DNA from: Roseateles violae
GTDB lineage: Bacteria > Pseudomonadota > Gammaproteobacteria > Burkholderiales > Burkholderiaceae_C
Assembly: GCF_030410485.1 (NCBI RefSeq)
Contig: NZ_JAUHHC010000003.1
Span: 823,854 to 887,853, forward strand
Length of the DNA: 64,000 nt
Reading direction: 5' to 3'
Shown here: in pieces, positions 35,354 to 44,577 of the stretch
Layout of the letters: the number at the start of each line of letters is the position of its first letter
How positions within the stretch are numbered: the first letter of the stretch is position 1
Position numbers and translations under genes: made by a program
The notes under the pieces: model-generated
Told to the model about the DNA's origin: nothing
Database searches by the model: none
Seen by the model: only the letters and a program-made list of their open reading frames with translations

Positions 35354-36475
35354 TCAGCGAGCTTGTCTGGGGGCCGTTGCCGCGTCGAGCTCGATGTCGA
35401 TCGGCGCACGGTGACGCTTGTAGGCGCGCGGCGGCATGCCGATCGCGGCCGAGAAGGCCGCGGCAAAGTTGCTCTGGTGCGCATAGCCGACACGCTCGCC
35501 CACCTCGGCGACGCTGAGCTTGCCTTCGAGCAGCAGGCGCTGGGCCTCACGCATGCGGCGCTCGAGACAGTATTCCGCCATGGTGACGCCGAAGGCGCGC
35601 TTGAACGCGGCCTGGAGCTTGTTCACATTGCAGCCCAGTTCGCGCGCGAGATCGGTGAAGCGTGGTGGGCGGCGGTAATCCTGCGAGAGCCGCTCCAGCG
35701 CCAATTGCGCGAGGTTGACGTCGCGCCAGTCCAGCACGGAAGGCTGCTTGGAGCTGTCGCTGCGCTGCAGCGCATCGAGCGCAAAGCCGACCAGTTCGGA
35801 CAGGCGGCCGGCGTACTGCAGCGCGCGCGCCTCGCCTTCCAGCGGCGTGTCGATGGTGTCGGTCACCAGGCCGGCGACGCGGTGGCTCAAGGGGACCGAA
35901 ACGACCCGGCCCGGCGTGCCGCTCCCCTCCATCGCGGCGCGCAATACCGGCGGCAGATCCGCCGCCTGGAGGCCGTAGACATCGGCGAAGGCGCCGAGCC
36001 GGAAAATGCCGTTCACGCCTTGCTGGCGCACGCCGGGTTGGCCATCGACGGTGAGCTTCACGCCGCGCGGAAGGCAGATGAGCGTCAGCTCCGGGTGGTC
36101 GAACACCATCGTTGGTGCGCCCTGCACATGGAAGCGGGCATCGCATGCGAGCGAGGCGCGCAGCAGGATCAGCGTTTCGTCGGCAATGTAGTGACGCCGG
36201 CGCAGCGTCGGCAGCACGAAGTTGTTGACGTTGATCTCGACGCCGCCGGCGAATCGAACGACGTCGGTGATGCCGCTGCCGCCCACCGCGTCGAAAAAGA
36301 AGCGGGCGCCGTTGCGCGAGATCCGCTTGGCGCGCCCATCGGCCTCGGCCTGCACGAATACCGGATCGTCGAAATCGAAAGCCGCGCGCCCTTCGGAAAA
36401 GGCTTGCTGATCGTCGATGTGCTGATCCAGCCAGGGAAGCGCCGAGGCGGGGGAAGGAGCTTGCAGCGTGCGCAT
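35354..36475 (-). CDS. AraC-family transcriptional regulator
   Basis: 373 aa from ATG 36475. The C-terminal ~100 residues form a double helix-turn-helix: RFTDLARELGCNVNKLQAAFKRAFG and LSVAEVGERVGYAHQSNFAAAFSAAIGMPPRAYKR are standard AraC sequences (here quoted in family blocks LARELGCNVNKLQ and VGYAHQSNFAAAF). The N-terminal ~250 residues have no clear cupin motif. It is divergent from the CocE/S9 hydrolase operon with an 79-bp gap, and is the likely regulator of it. A start at 36520 (MAHRLGAL) is possible and would narrow the gap to 34 bp. Confidence 0.85.
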   Translation of the reverse strand: MRTLQAPSPASALPWLDQHIDDQQAFSEGRAAFDFDDPVFVQAEADGRAKRISRNGARFFFDAVGGSGITDVVRFAGGVEINVNNFVLPTLRRRHYIADETLILLRASLACDARFHVQGAPTMVFDHPELTLICLPRGVKLTVDGQPGVRQQGVNGIFRLGAFADVYGLQAADLPPVLRAAMEGSGTPGRVVSVPLSHRVAGLVTDTIDTPLEGEARALQYAGRLSELVGFALDALQRSDSSKQPSVLDWRDVNLAQLALERLSQDYRRPPRFTDLARELGCNVNKLQAAFKRAFGVTMAEYCLERRMREAQRLLLEGKLSVAEVGERVGYAHQSNFAAAFSAAIGMPPRAYKRHRAPIDIELDAATAPRQAR

Positions 36476-36554
36476 AAATACTTGGGCGACTGTCGTAAGC
36501 GCACCGAGGCGGTGGGCCATAGATTGCGACTCTACCCATTTCTCGCCATTCCCG

Positions 36555-38339
36555 ATGTCAACCCAAGCAACGCGAGCCCCCGTCAGTTCACTCAGCGTTC
36601 TCGATCGTGCGGGCCGCGGCGGCCCGCTGCCCGCACCGGAATTGATGCCCCTGCCGGATCTGCGTCTGCTGCTGCCCATGCGCGACGGCGTTCGGCTAGA
36701 CACGCATTGCTGGTTGCCGGTCCAAGCCGTGCAAGGCAAGCCTGCGCCAGCCATCCTGTTGCGCACGCCTTACCGGGAATCGACGATGGGCTTCAAGCGC
36801 CTGGGCGTGCTGCGCTATGTCGAGGCCGGCTATGCCGTCGTGATCCAGCTGGTGCGGGGCACCGGCGACAGCGAAGGCCGCTTTGCATTCGCGGCCCCGC
36901 ATGAACGCAGCGACGGCTTCGACACGGTCGAGTGGATCGCCCAGCAGTCCTGGTGCAGCGGCGCCGTCGGCATGGACGGCAGCAGCTATGCGGCGATGAC
37001 CCAGCTGGCCGCGGCCGTGGCCCGGCCACCGCATCTGCGCTGCATCGCCCCGGCCGTTCCGGTGCTGGACCACTTCCGCGAAGTGCCCTACTTCGGCGGC
37101 GTCTTCTCGCGGCAGCACACGCTGAACTGGCCACGCCTCTTGCAGATCGACGACCTCTCTAACCTGACCGGCGGCTTCAGCGGCGCCAAGACCATGCTGG
37201 GCAATGAGCAGGTGCTCGATCGATTGCTGTCGCGCCCGCTGTGCGACGCAGCGGACGGCATGCTGGAAGGCGACTTCCTCGCGCATTACCGCGAGGTGCT
37301 CGAGCACCCGCGTCTGGACGACTGGTGGCGCGAGCGCACGATAGGCCCCGACGAGTTCGCGGCGATCGACATACCGGCCCTGGTCGTCAACGGCAACTTC
37401 GACCTTGCGATCGGCACGCTGATGCTGTGGCGAGGTTTGGAACAGCATGCGCCCGCTGCCGAGCGGCAGCTGCTGATCGGGCCCTGGGACCATGGCCAGT
37501 GCTATGCCGGCGGCGCCGCGAGCCACGGCCCCTATACGCTGGGGGACGCCTCGGTGCTCGACCTCGGCGGCCTGCGGCTGGCCTTCTTCGACCGCCATCT
37601 GAAAGGGAGCGGCGACGGGCTGCCCTGGCGCGAGCGGGTGCGGCTGTTCGTGACCGGCCGCAACAGCTGGCAGGGCTTAGACGCCTTCCCGCCGCGCGAG
37701 CTGCGGACCCAGACCTGGTACCTGGACAGCGGCGGCCAAGCGAACTCCTCGTCCGGCGACGGCCGGCTGCAGCGCGGCCTGCCGAGCGGGCCGCCGGACC
37801 GCTTCATCGACGACCCGGCTGTGCCTTTCGTGCCGGCCCTGGCCTCGGCGCGTGAACCGGCCGGCCACTTCGATCTGCGCGAGCGCGAGCAGCACCACGG
37901 CACCCTGGTCTACGACAGCGGCCCGCTGGCCGAGCCGATGACCGTCGTCGGCGAGCCGCTGGCCGAGCTGCTGGTCGCCGCCGATGTGCCGGACGCCGAC
38001 CTGGTGCTGTGGCTGGCCGAGCACCGGGCGGACGGGCAGACCATCAAGCTGGCCTTCGGCCAGCTGCGCCTGCGCTACCGCGACGGGTTCGAGCAGGAGC
38101 GGGCGCTGGTGCCCGACGAGCCCGTGCTCGCCCGGGTCCCCATGACCTACATTGGCCACGAGCTGCCGGCGGGCAGCCGATTGCGGCTGCTGGTCTCCGG
38201 TTCGAACTTCCCCTGGGCCGACCCCAACCCGCACGATGGCGGCCCGGTGGCGCAGGCGACGGTGATGCGCGTGGCCCGCCAGACGATGCTGCACGACGCG
38301 GCGCACCCGTCGCGACTGCTGCTGCCGACGCTGCCATGA
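36555..38339 (+). CDS. CocE/NonD (S15-like) alpha/beta hydrolase
   Basis: 594-aa serine hydrolase of the CocE/X-Pro dipeptidyl-peptidase group. N-terminal LPMRDGVRLDTHCWLP and LLRTPYRES, then GTGDSEG and the nucleophile motif GMDGSSYAAMTQ (Ser144). The Asp is in VVNGNFD, the His in GPWDHG. A C-terminal jelly-roll domain follows (EPMTVVGEPLAELLVAADVPDADL). No signal peptide. Members hydrolyse esters (cocaine, glutaryl-acylase-like) or Xaa-Pro peptides; the substrate is not decided by sequence. Stop overlaps the next start. Confidence 0.85.
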   Translation: MSTQATRAPVSSLSVLDRAGRGGPLPAPELMPLPDLRLLLPMRDGVRLDTHCWLPVQAVQGKPAPAILLRTPYRESTMGFKRLGVLRYVEAGYAVVIQLVRGTGDSEGRFAFAAPHERSDGFDTVEWIAQQSWCSGAVGMDGSSYAAMTQLAAAVARPPHLRCIAPAVPVLDHFREVPYFGGVFSRQHTLNWPRLLQIDDLSNLTGGFSGAKTMLGNEQVLDRLLSRPLCDAADGMLEGDFLAHYREVLEHPRLDDWWRERTIGPDEFAAIDIPALVVNGNFDLAIGTLMLWRGLEQHAPAAERQLLIGPWDHGQCYAGGAASHGPYTLGDASVLDLGGLRLAFFDRHLKGSGDGLPWRERVRLFVTGRNSWQGLDAFPPRELRTQTWYLDSGGQANSSSGDGRLQRGLPSGPPDRFIDDPAVPFVPALASAREPAGHFDLREREQHHGTLVYDSGPLAEPMTVVGEPLAELLVAADVPDADLVLWLAEHRADGQTIKLAFGQLRLRYRDGFEQERALVPDEPVLARVPMTYIGHELPAGSRLRLLVSGSNFPWADPNPHDGGPVAQATVMRVARQTMLHDAAHPSRLLLPTLP

Positions 38340-39214
38340 TGTTGAAGAAGAAGCCCGCCATGACGAACGAATCTGCCATCGATGATTTCTGCTCCCGCGT
38401 CAACGGACGCGATTACCGGCTGCTCATCTGGGTGCCGCCGGTCGCCCCGCCCCCGGGCGGTTTTCCGGTGCTGTGGGTGCTGGACGGTTCGGCCTACTTC
38501 GGGCTGGCCGTCGACATGGTGCGCAATCGCGGCCTCCTCGGTGCGGAGATCACGCCGGCGGTGGTGGTCGGCGTCACATATCCCAGCGAGGACATCTCGG
38601 TCTGGATGACGCGCCGCTACGAGGATCTCAACGCCACGCCGACCGGCGGCGAACGCTTTGCCTACGGCGCGCCGACCGGCGGCATCGAGAGCTTCCTCGA
38701 CATGCTGGCGGACGAGGCGCTGCCGCGGGTCGAATCGAGGGCCCGCATCGATCGCGGCCGCATGGCCATCGTCGGCCATTCGCTCGGCGGCCACGCGGTG
38801 CTGCACACGCTGTTCACCCGCCCCGCCCTGTTCAGCAGCTATGTGGCCATCAGCCCGTCGATCTGGTGGCATGGCGGCGAGCTGCTGCGCCACGAAGAAG
38901 GCTTCAAGGCGGCCGTCGAATCGCGCGGCTGCGCGGCGCGGGTCTTCATCGGCGTGGGCGGGCTCGAGCAGACCTTGTACGAGCCGCGGCCCGGCCTCGA
39001 AAACGTGGACCTGGAGCGTGCCAACGCGATGATCGCCCAGGCCTTCATCATCGAGCGGGCCGAGGCGCTGGCGGCGCGTCTGCAGGCCTTCGGTGCCGCG
39101 GCGGGTCTGGATGTCCGCTATACCTGTTTCCCGGGCGAAACCCATATGAGCGTGCCCTTCGCGGCCTGGCGCCAGGCCATGGACCACGCGCTGCCCTTCG
39201 GGAGCCCGCCTTGA
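38336..39214 (+). CDS. IroE/Fes-like alpha/beta hydrolase (esterase D family)
   Basis: 292-aa serine esterase. The nucleophile elbow is VGHSLGGH (Ser149); flanking features FPVLWVLDGSAYFGLAV, TPAVVVGVTYPSED and SPSIWWHGGELL resemble siderophore-ester hydrolases such as IroE. The C-terminal GETHMSVPFAAW holds the catalytic His. Two overlapping ATG codons at 38336/38339 sit on the stop of the CocE gene, and its own stop overlaps the S9 gene by TTGA. No signal peptide seen, so cytoplasmic. Confidence 0.83.
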   Translation: MMLKKKPAMTNESAIDDFCSRVNGRDYRLLIWVPPVAPPPGGFPVLWVLDGSAYFGLAVDMVRNRGLLGAEITPAVVVGVTYPSEDISVWMTRRYEDLNATPTGGERFAYGAPTGGIESFLDMLADEALPRVESRARIDRGRMAIVGHSLGGHAVLHTLFTRPALFSSYVAISPSIWWHGGELLRHEEGFKAAVESRGCAARVFIGVGGLEQTLYEPRPGLENVDLERANAMIAQAFIIERAEALAARLQAFGAAAGLDVRYTCFPGETHMSVPFAAWRQAMDHALPFGSPP

Positions 39215-41481
39215 GCTCGCTGGTCGAGCGCTACCGCATCGCCCGGACGCTGGCCTTCGGCCGCCGCGATGCGCGGCTGCGCCATGGACCGGTGCAGCCG
39301 CAGTGGTCCGAGGACAGCCGGCGCTTCTGGTACGCGACGCGTGAGGGCCAGGGCCTCGCGCACATCCTGGTGGACGTCGAAGCGCGCGAGAAGCGGGCCT
39401 TGTTCGACCATGCGGCCCTGGCACGCGAGCTGGGCGCGCAGGCGCGCTGCGAGCTGGACCCCGGCGTGCTGCCGATCGAGCGGCTCGAGCCTGATGCCGC
39501 GGCAGGCGATGTGCGCTTCGAGGCCTTCGGCGCCCGCTGGCTGTGGCACGCGGGCGCGTCCCGGCTCGAGCGCCTCGGCGAGGCCTTCGCGCCGCAGGAG
39601 CTGCGCTCGCCCGATGGAAGGCAGGCGCTATCGCTGGACGGCCCCAATCTGCGGCTGCGCCGCATCGGCTCCGAGGCGACGCTGCCGCTGACGACGGACG
39701 GCGTGGACGACTTCGGCTGGGGCGACTTCAGCGACTACACGATGCAGGCCACGCGTGCCGCATTCGGCCCCAGGGGCCAGCCTGCGGCGCTCTGGTCGCC
39801 CAGGTCCGACCGTCTGGTGGTGTTGCGCGTCGACCGACGCGAGGTGGGGCTGATGCACCTCGTGCAGTCGGTGCCGCCGCGCGGCCTGCGGCCGGCGCTC
39901 TACAGCTATCGCTTTCCGATGGCGGTGGACGCGCCGGCGCAGCGCGAGCGCGCGGAACTGTGGATCCTCGGGCTGGATGGCTCTCGCCTGCGCGTCTCCA
40001 TCGATCCGCTGCAGTCGTTCATGCACCGCGCCATCGCGCACGGTCAGGTGCGCTGGTCAGCCGACGGGCGTCGGCTCTATGTGGTCGACGGCGATGGCGC
40101 GGGGACCCGCATCACGCTGTGGCGCGTGGACGCCGCCGACGGCCGGGCCGACAAGCTGATCGAGGAGTCCGGTCCGGGCATCATGCGTGCGGCACCGACG
40201 ATAGGCATGCGTCCGAACTACCAGGTGCTCGACGACGGGCGCGTGATCTGGTGGTCGCAGCGCGAGGGCTGGGGCCATCTGTACCTGGTCTCGCCCGACG
40301 GCAGCGCGCTGCCGATCACCCGCGGCCCCTGGCAGGTGCGCAGCCTCTTGCACGTCGACGAGTCGGCGCGCCGCATCGTCTTCTCGGCGGGCGGCCAGGA
40401 GCCCGGCGTCGACCCCTATCTGCGGCGCGTCTACAGCGTCGCCTTCGACGGCAGCGCGCTGCGGCTGCTAACGCCCGAGGCCGCCGATCGCCACCTGGTC
40501 GAGGCCGCGGAGCCCGGCAGCGGCCAGGCCCCGGGCCGGCAAAGCCTGAGCCCCGACGGGCGCTGGCTCGTCGACGCGTTCTCGACCGTCGGCGAAGCGC
40601 CGGTCTCGCTGCTGCGCGATGCGCACGAGGGATCGGTCCACATGCCGCTGGAATCGGGCGATGCCAGCGAAGCCTGGCCGCGCGAACTACCGCTGCCGGA
40701 GCCCTTTTGCGTGCCCGGCCTGGACGGCGGCCTGGACCTGTGGGGCGTGCTGTACAAGCCGCTGGGCTTCGACCCGCGTCAGCGCTATCCGGTCATCGAG
40801 GTGATCTACGCGGCGCCCCAGACGACGATCGCGCCCAAGGACTGGTCGCCCGGCATCTACGGCTCGATCGCCGAGCAGCTGGCCGCGCTCGGTTTCGTCT
40901 GCGTGATCGTCGATGCGCCCGGCACGCCGTTTCGCTCGCACGCCTTCCAGCTCGAGGCGCTGGGCCGGATGGAGCGCTGCGGCCTGCCCGACCGCATGCA
41001 TGCGCTGCGCCAGCTGGCGGCCTCGCGCCCCTGGATGGATCTGGGGCGTGTGGGCATCGTCGGCGGCTCGGGCGGCGGCTTCGCGACGGTGCGCGCGCTG
41101 GGAACCTATCCCGACTTCTACAAGGTCGGCGTGGCCCTGTGCGGCAGCCATGACAGCAGCGCCTACCTGCCGTTCTGGGGCGAGACCTTTCAGGGCCCCT
41201 ACGAGCCCGAGGCCTATGGGCGCCAGGACAATGCGCGGCTCGCCGCCAACATCATCGGCGATCTGCTCCTGGTGCAGGGCGAGATGGACGACAACGTCCA
41301 TCCGGCCACGAGCTTGCGGCTCGTCGACGCCCTGATCCGGGCCGACCGCGACTTCGAGCTGCTGCTGGTGCCCAACGCGGGCCATATGCTCAATGCCCTG
41401 CCCTATGTGATGCGCAGGGTGCAGGACTTCTTCGTGCGCAAGCTGATGGGCGTGGAGCCGCCGAATCCGGCGCGGCCCTGA
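39211..41481 (+). CDS. S9 family prolyl-oligopeptidase-type serine peptidase
   Basis: 756-aa enzyme: an N-terminal eight-bladed propeller-like DPP-IV region (about 1-500) and a C-terminal alpha/beta hydrolase domain. Catalytic triad candidates are Ser620 in GGSGGG (family norm GGSYGG or GWSYGG), Asp693 or Asp694 in EMDDNVHP, and His725 in NAGHML. No signal peptide. The start is TTG 39211, overlapping the previous stop. Expected activity: removal of dipeptides, often after Pro, from short peptides. Confidence 0.85.
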   Translation: MSSLVERYRIARTLAFGRRDARLRHGPVQPQWSEDSRRFWYATREGQGLAHILVDVEAREKRALFDHAALARELGAQARCELDPGVLPIERLEPDAAAGDVRFEAFGARWLWHAGASRLERLGEAFAPQELRSPDGRQALSLDGPNLRLRRIGSEATLPLTTDGVDDFGWGDFSDYTMQATRAAFGPRGQPAALWSPRSDRLVVLRVDRREVGLMHLVQSVPPRGLRPALYSYRFPMAVDAPAQRERAELWILGLDGSRLRVSIDPLQSFMHRAIAHGQVRWSADGRRLYVVDGDGAGTRITLWRVDAADGRADKLIEESGPGIMRAAPTIGMRPNYQVLDDGRVIWWSQREGWGHLYLVSPDGSALPITRGPWQVRSLLHVDESARRIVFSAGGQEPGVDPYLRRVYSVAFDGSALRLLTPEAADRHLVEAAEPGSGQAPGRQSLSPDGRWLVDAFSTVGEAPVSLLRDAHEGSVHMPLESGDASEAWPRELPLPEPFCVPGLDGGLDLWGVLYKPLGFDPRQRYPVIEVIYAAPQTTIAPKDWSPGIYGSIAEQLAALGFVCVIVDAPGTPFRSHAFQLEALGRMERCGLPDRMHALRQLAASRPWMDLGRVGIVGGSGGGFATVRALGTYPDFYKVGVALCGSHDSSAYLPFWGETFQGPYEPEAYGRQDNARLAANIIGDLLLVQGEMDDNVHPATSLRLVDALIRADRDFELLLVPNAGHMLNALPYVMRRVQDFFVRKLMGVEPPNPARP

Positions 41482-41483
41482 GT

Positions 41484-42869
41484 TCAGGAGGCGGACCCCT
41501 CGCGGGCCGCCTGCACCGTCGCTTCGTAGAGCCGCTCGCAACGGATCAGCAGCGCCATCCCCAGCAGCAGCGCGGGGATGGCCACCGTCACCGCCGCGAT
41601 CAGCAGTCCGTTCGGCCGCTGCTGGAAGAAGTGGTCCGAGACCAGGCCGACGATGGGCGGCGCGATCGCCACCAGGCCGGCCGACAGCACGCTCATCAGC
41701 GCGACCAGGCGGGCCCGCAGCGCATCGGGGGCCAGCGACTGCAAGGCAGTGGGATAGACCATCACGGCGGTGGTCATGAGGAAGATGTACAGGCCCTGGA
41801 TGGCATACATCTGATGTGCGCTGGTGGCCAAGAGCATCATCGCGAAGCACAGCACGGCCGTCGCCACGGAGATCCACAGCGCCCGGATATTGGCCCGCAT
41901 GCCCGCGCGGCGCGACAGGAAGCGCATGCCGTAGACGCTGAGGACGAAGCCCGTTGCGGTAGCGACCAGGACCATGGTTCCCAGCACCGCGCCGAGCTGC
42001 TGGGGCGTCTGACCGAAGACACGCGCATAGATCACCGCGAGCCAGGAGCCGACGGCATTGAAGCCGAAGATGGTCATGCCGACGCCGCCGAAAAAGCAGG
42101 ACAGGGCCTGCCAATGTCGGCGCAGATAGGGTGTCACGCGCACCTCAGCGGACGGCGGGCGCCGGCCGCCCGTCGTGGCCGGCTCGGCGCGCTTTGGCAT
42201 CCGGCGGCGCAGCCGGATCGTGAACAGGGCCAGCATCATCAGCGGCGTGGGCAGCACGACGGCGAAGAAGGACAGCCGCCAGCCGTCGAGCAGCTGCAGC
42301 TCGGCGCCCAGCAGCGGGCGGACCGCTTCCACCCATCCGACCACCCAGCCGCACAGCGCCAGCGCCAGGGCGCCCGTGGCCTGCGAGGCCAGGGCGTAGA
42401 CCGAATTGGCCGTCTGGCGCTTGGACTCGCCAAACAGCTCGGGGATCATCGCGTACACGATGGGCACCAGGCCCGCTTCGCCGGCACCGACGAGCGCCGT
42501 CGACAGCAGCAGCATCGGGTAGCTTTGCGCCAGGCCGCTGGCCAGGACGGCGGCGCTCCACAGCAGCACGCAGCCCGCGAGCACCAGTCGGCGATCGAAA
42601 CGGTCGGCCAGCCAGCCCAGCGGATAGCTGGCGAGGCCCGCGAAGATCGCCACGCCGGTGCCCTGCATCAGGCCGACCTGGAAGTCCGACAGGTCCATCG
42701 ATTTGCGGATCTGCTCGGCCTGCAGCACCAGCACGCCGCGATCGACGAAGGCGAGCAGGGTGACGACCGTGAGCACGGCCAGTGCATACCAGGCGGAGGG
42801 GGCTGCATCGCCCGAGCGGGCAGCCGCTTGCCGCGCTGCGCTCGGCTGGGATGAGGTCGTGAAGGACAT
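41484..42869 (-). CDS. MFS transporter
   Basis: 461-aa carrier with about 12 hydrophobic helices. The loop 2-3 motif reads YPLGWLADRFDRRLVLAG and motif C-like GAGEAGLVPIVYAMIPELF follows; the segment LLAFVDRGVLVLQAEQIRKSMDLSDFQVGLMQG is typical of Burkholderiales spinster-like/aromatic-acid MFS proteins. It is encoded tail-to-tail with the S9 peptidase, with 2 bp between stop codons, and lies 137 bp downstream of a lysR gene on the same strand. Direction and substrate are unknown. Confidence 0.88.
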   Translation of the reverse strand: MSFTTSSQPSAARQAAARSGDAAPSAWYALAVLTVVTLLAFVDRGVLVLQAEQIRKSMDLSDFQVGLMQGTGVAIFAGLASYPLGWLADRFDRRLVLAGCVLLWSAAVLASGLAQSYPMLLLSTALVGAGEAGLVPIVYAMIPELFGESKRQTANSVYALASQATGALALALCGWVVGWVEAVRPLLGAELQLLDGWRLSFFAVVLPTPLMMLALFTIRLRRRMPKRAEPATTGGRRPPSAEVRVTPYLRRHWQALSCFFGGVGMTIFGFNAVGSWLAVIYARVFGQTPQQLGAVLGTMVLVATATGFVLSVYGMRFLSRRAGMRANIRALWISVATAVLCFAMMLLATSAHQMYAIQGLYIFLMTTAVMVYPTALQSLAPDALRARLVALMSVLSAGLVAIAPPIVGLVSDHFFQQRPNGLLIAAVTVAIPALLLGMALLIRCERLYEATVQAAREGSAS

Positions 42870-43006
42870 GGGGCGGTTCGTTGGAAGCAGGGGCGAAGCT
42901 GCCGGGAGGGCGGTGGTTTGTCGATGGCCGCCGGCCGGTATGCGACGTCCAGCTCGAACGGTAGTGGCCTGCCGGGCGCCCCGCTGCTGGGACCGCGTGG
43001 ACAAAT

Positions 43007-43975
43007 TTATGGGACCGCCACGGCGGCCGCTGGTCGGGCCGTCCCCTGCGAGGGCCCCGCAGAAGGGCAGCCGCGCAGCAGGCCCTCGCTCACGGCCCGC
43101 TCGACCTCGGCGTGGATGATGGCGAGCAGGCTGGACACGGCGCGCGAGACCGGTCGGTTGGTGGGCGTGGCGGTCACCAGCAGCGCCTGCATCTTGAAGG
43201 CGAGTGGACGCACGGACAGCCGGCCGGCCGCCACCTCGGCCTGTACCGCGCCAAAAGGCAGGATCGTCGACCAGGGGCCCACCTCCACCAGCCGCTTGAG
43301 GGCCGGCACCGAGTCGATTTCCATGTCGACGTTCAGGGGCAGACCATGCTGCCTGACCGTCCGGTCGATCACCCGGCGCAGCCCGTTCTCCATGCCCGGC
43401 AGCGCAAACACCATTCGGCCCAGCTCGGCGGCCGACACGCGGCTGTCGCGGCGCCCGCCCAGCGGCGACTCGACGACGAATAGCTCCTCCTGCAGCAGCG
43501 GCGACACGAGCTGGTTGCGGCCGCGCCGGGCCTCGTACTGGACCGCGACATCGATGCGGCCGGATTCCACCCATTCCAGCAGCGTGCTGCTGAAGGCCTC
43601 GCGCACCTGCAGCCGCGAGCGCGGGTTGACCTCGCGGTAGCGCAAGGCGACGCTGGCGGCCAGCGTGCTGCCGAACGAAGGTGGCAGTCCCAGCGTGACG
43701 GCTTCGCAGGGCCGCTCGATCTGCTCGTTGATCTGCGACCTGGCCGTCTCGTATTGACGCAGCAGCTGGCCGGCATGGTCGACCAGGGTGCGACCGCTCT
43801 GGGTCAGCGCGACGCCGCGTCCGTTGCGATAGAAGAAGGGGGTGCCGAACAGGCTTTCCAGCCGCTGGACCTGACGGCTCAGGGCCGGCTGCGTGACGCC
43901 CAGCTTGGTGGCGGCCTTGGACACGCTGCCCGCCTCGGCGACGGCCAGGAAGTAGCGCAGGGCGTCGAAGTCCAT
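43007..43975 (-). CDS. LysR-family transcriptional regulator
   Basis: 322 aa from ATG 43975 (MDFDALRYFL). Helix-turn-helix block GSVSKAATKLGVTQPALSRQVQRLE (blocks SVSKAATKLG and QPALSRQVQ), then a ligand domain with CEAVTLGLPPSFGSTLA and the LysR-typical RIDVAVQYE. GTG 43981 two codons upstream is an alternative. It may control the MFS gene downstream or the RidA/SDR genes upstream on the same strand. Confidence 0.9.
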   Translation of the reverse strand: MDFDALRYFLAVAEAGSVSKAATKLGVTQPALSRQVQRLESLFGTPFFYRNGRGVALTQSGRTLVDHAGQLLRQYETARSQINEQIERPCEAVTLGLPPSFGSTLAASVALRYREVNPRSRLQVREAFSSTLLEWVESGRIDVAVQYEARRGRNQLVSPLLQEELFVVESPLGGRRDSRVSAAELGRMVFALPGMENGLRRVIDRTVRQHGLPLNVDMEIDSVPALKRLVEVGPWSTILPFGAVQAEVAAGRLSVRPLAFKMQALLVTATPTNRPVSRAVSSLLAIIHAEVERAVSEGLLRGCPSAGPSQGTARPAAAVAVP

Positions 43976-44047
43976 GGTCACTGGAGCTGCGGGTGGCGCA
44001 CCGTTGCTGCGAGCCCCTGCTCTTCAGGGCTCACCGATCAATCGGCG

Positions 44048-44425
44048 TCAATTGGCGACGCAATCAATCTCCACCGCCGCGCCCAGCGGAAGGGCGGCTA
44101 CGCCAATCGTCGTCCGTGCCGGGAATGGCTGCGGAACGATGCGGGCATAAACCTCGTTCATGAGGCCGAAGTCCGACATATTGGTGAGGTAGACGCCCAT
44201 GCGCGCGACATCGGACAAATCCTTGCCCGCGGCGGCAAGCACCGACTGCAGATTCCTGAAAACCTGCTCCGTCTGGGCCTGCACGCCACCGGCAATCAGC
44301 GCCTGGGTCTGCGGGTCCAGGCCGACCTGGCCGCTGACGTACAAGACGCCGCCTTGCTCGATCGCCAGCGACAGCGGACCGGCGGGTTGAGGAAGATCGT
44401 TCGGTCGAATGGCCTTTTTCGTCAC
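44048..44425 (-). CDS. RidA-family enamine/imine deaminase
   Basis: 125-aa member of the RidA (YjgF/YER057c/UK114) family; start GTG 44425. Blocks: GGVLYVSGQVGLDPQT, TEQVFRNLQSVLAAAG, the catalytic Arg in FPARTTIGVAALPLGAAVEID. RidA proteins hydrolyse reactive 2-iminoacids to 2-oxoacids and ammonia. Its place near a flavin amino-acid oxidase, which makes such imines, fits this role. Confidence 0.88.
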   Translation of the reverse strand: MTKKAIRPNDLPQPAGPLSLAIEQGGVLYVSGQVGLDPQTQALIAGGVQAQTEQVFRNLQSVLAAAGKDLSDVARMGVYLTNMSDFGLMNEVYARIVPQPFPARTTIGVAALPLGAAVEIDCVAN

Positions 44426-44577
44426 GTGTCGCCTTCTTGTTTGGATATGCCGTCGGATTGACGAGCGTGCCGCACAGCTTAGGCGCCGCCGCCAAGAACA
44501 TGTTTGGTCGGCGCATGCAATTCTTATGGTGGCCGCCGGTGGCGTGGCCCCACAGACCCGCGCCGCACCGTTCGCGT

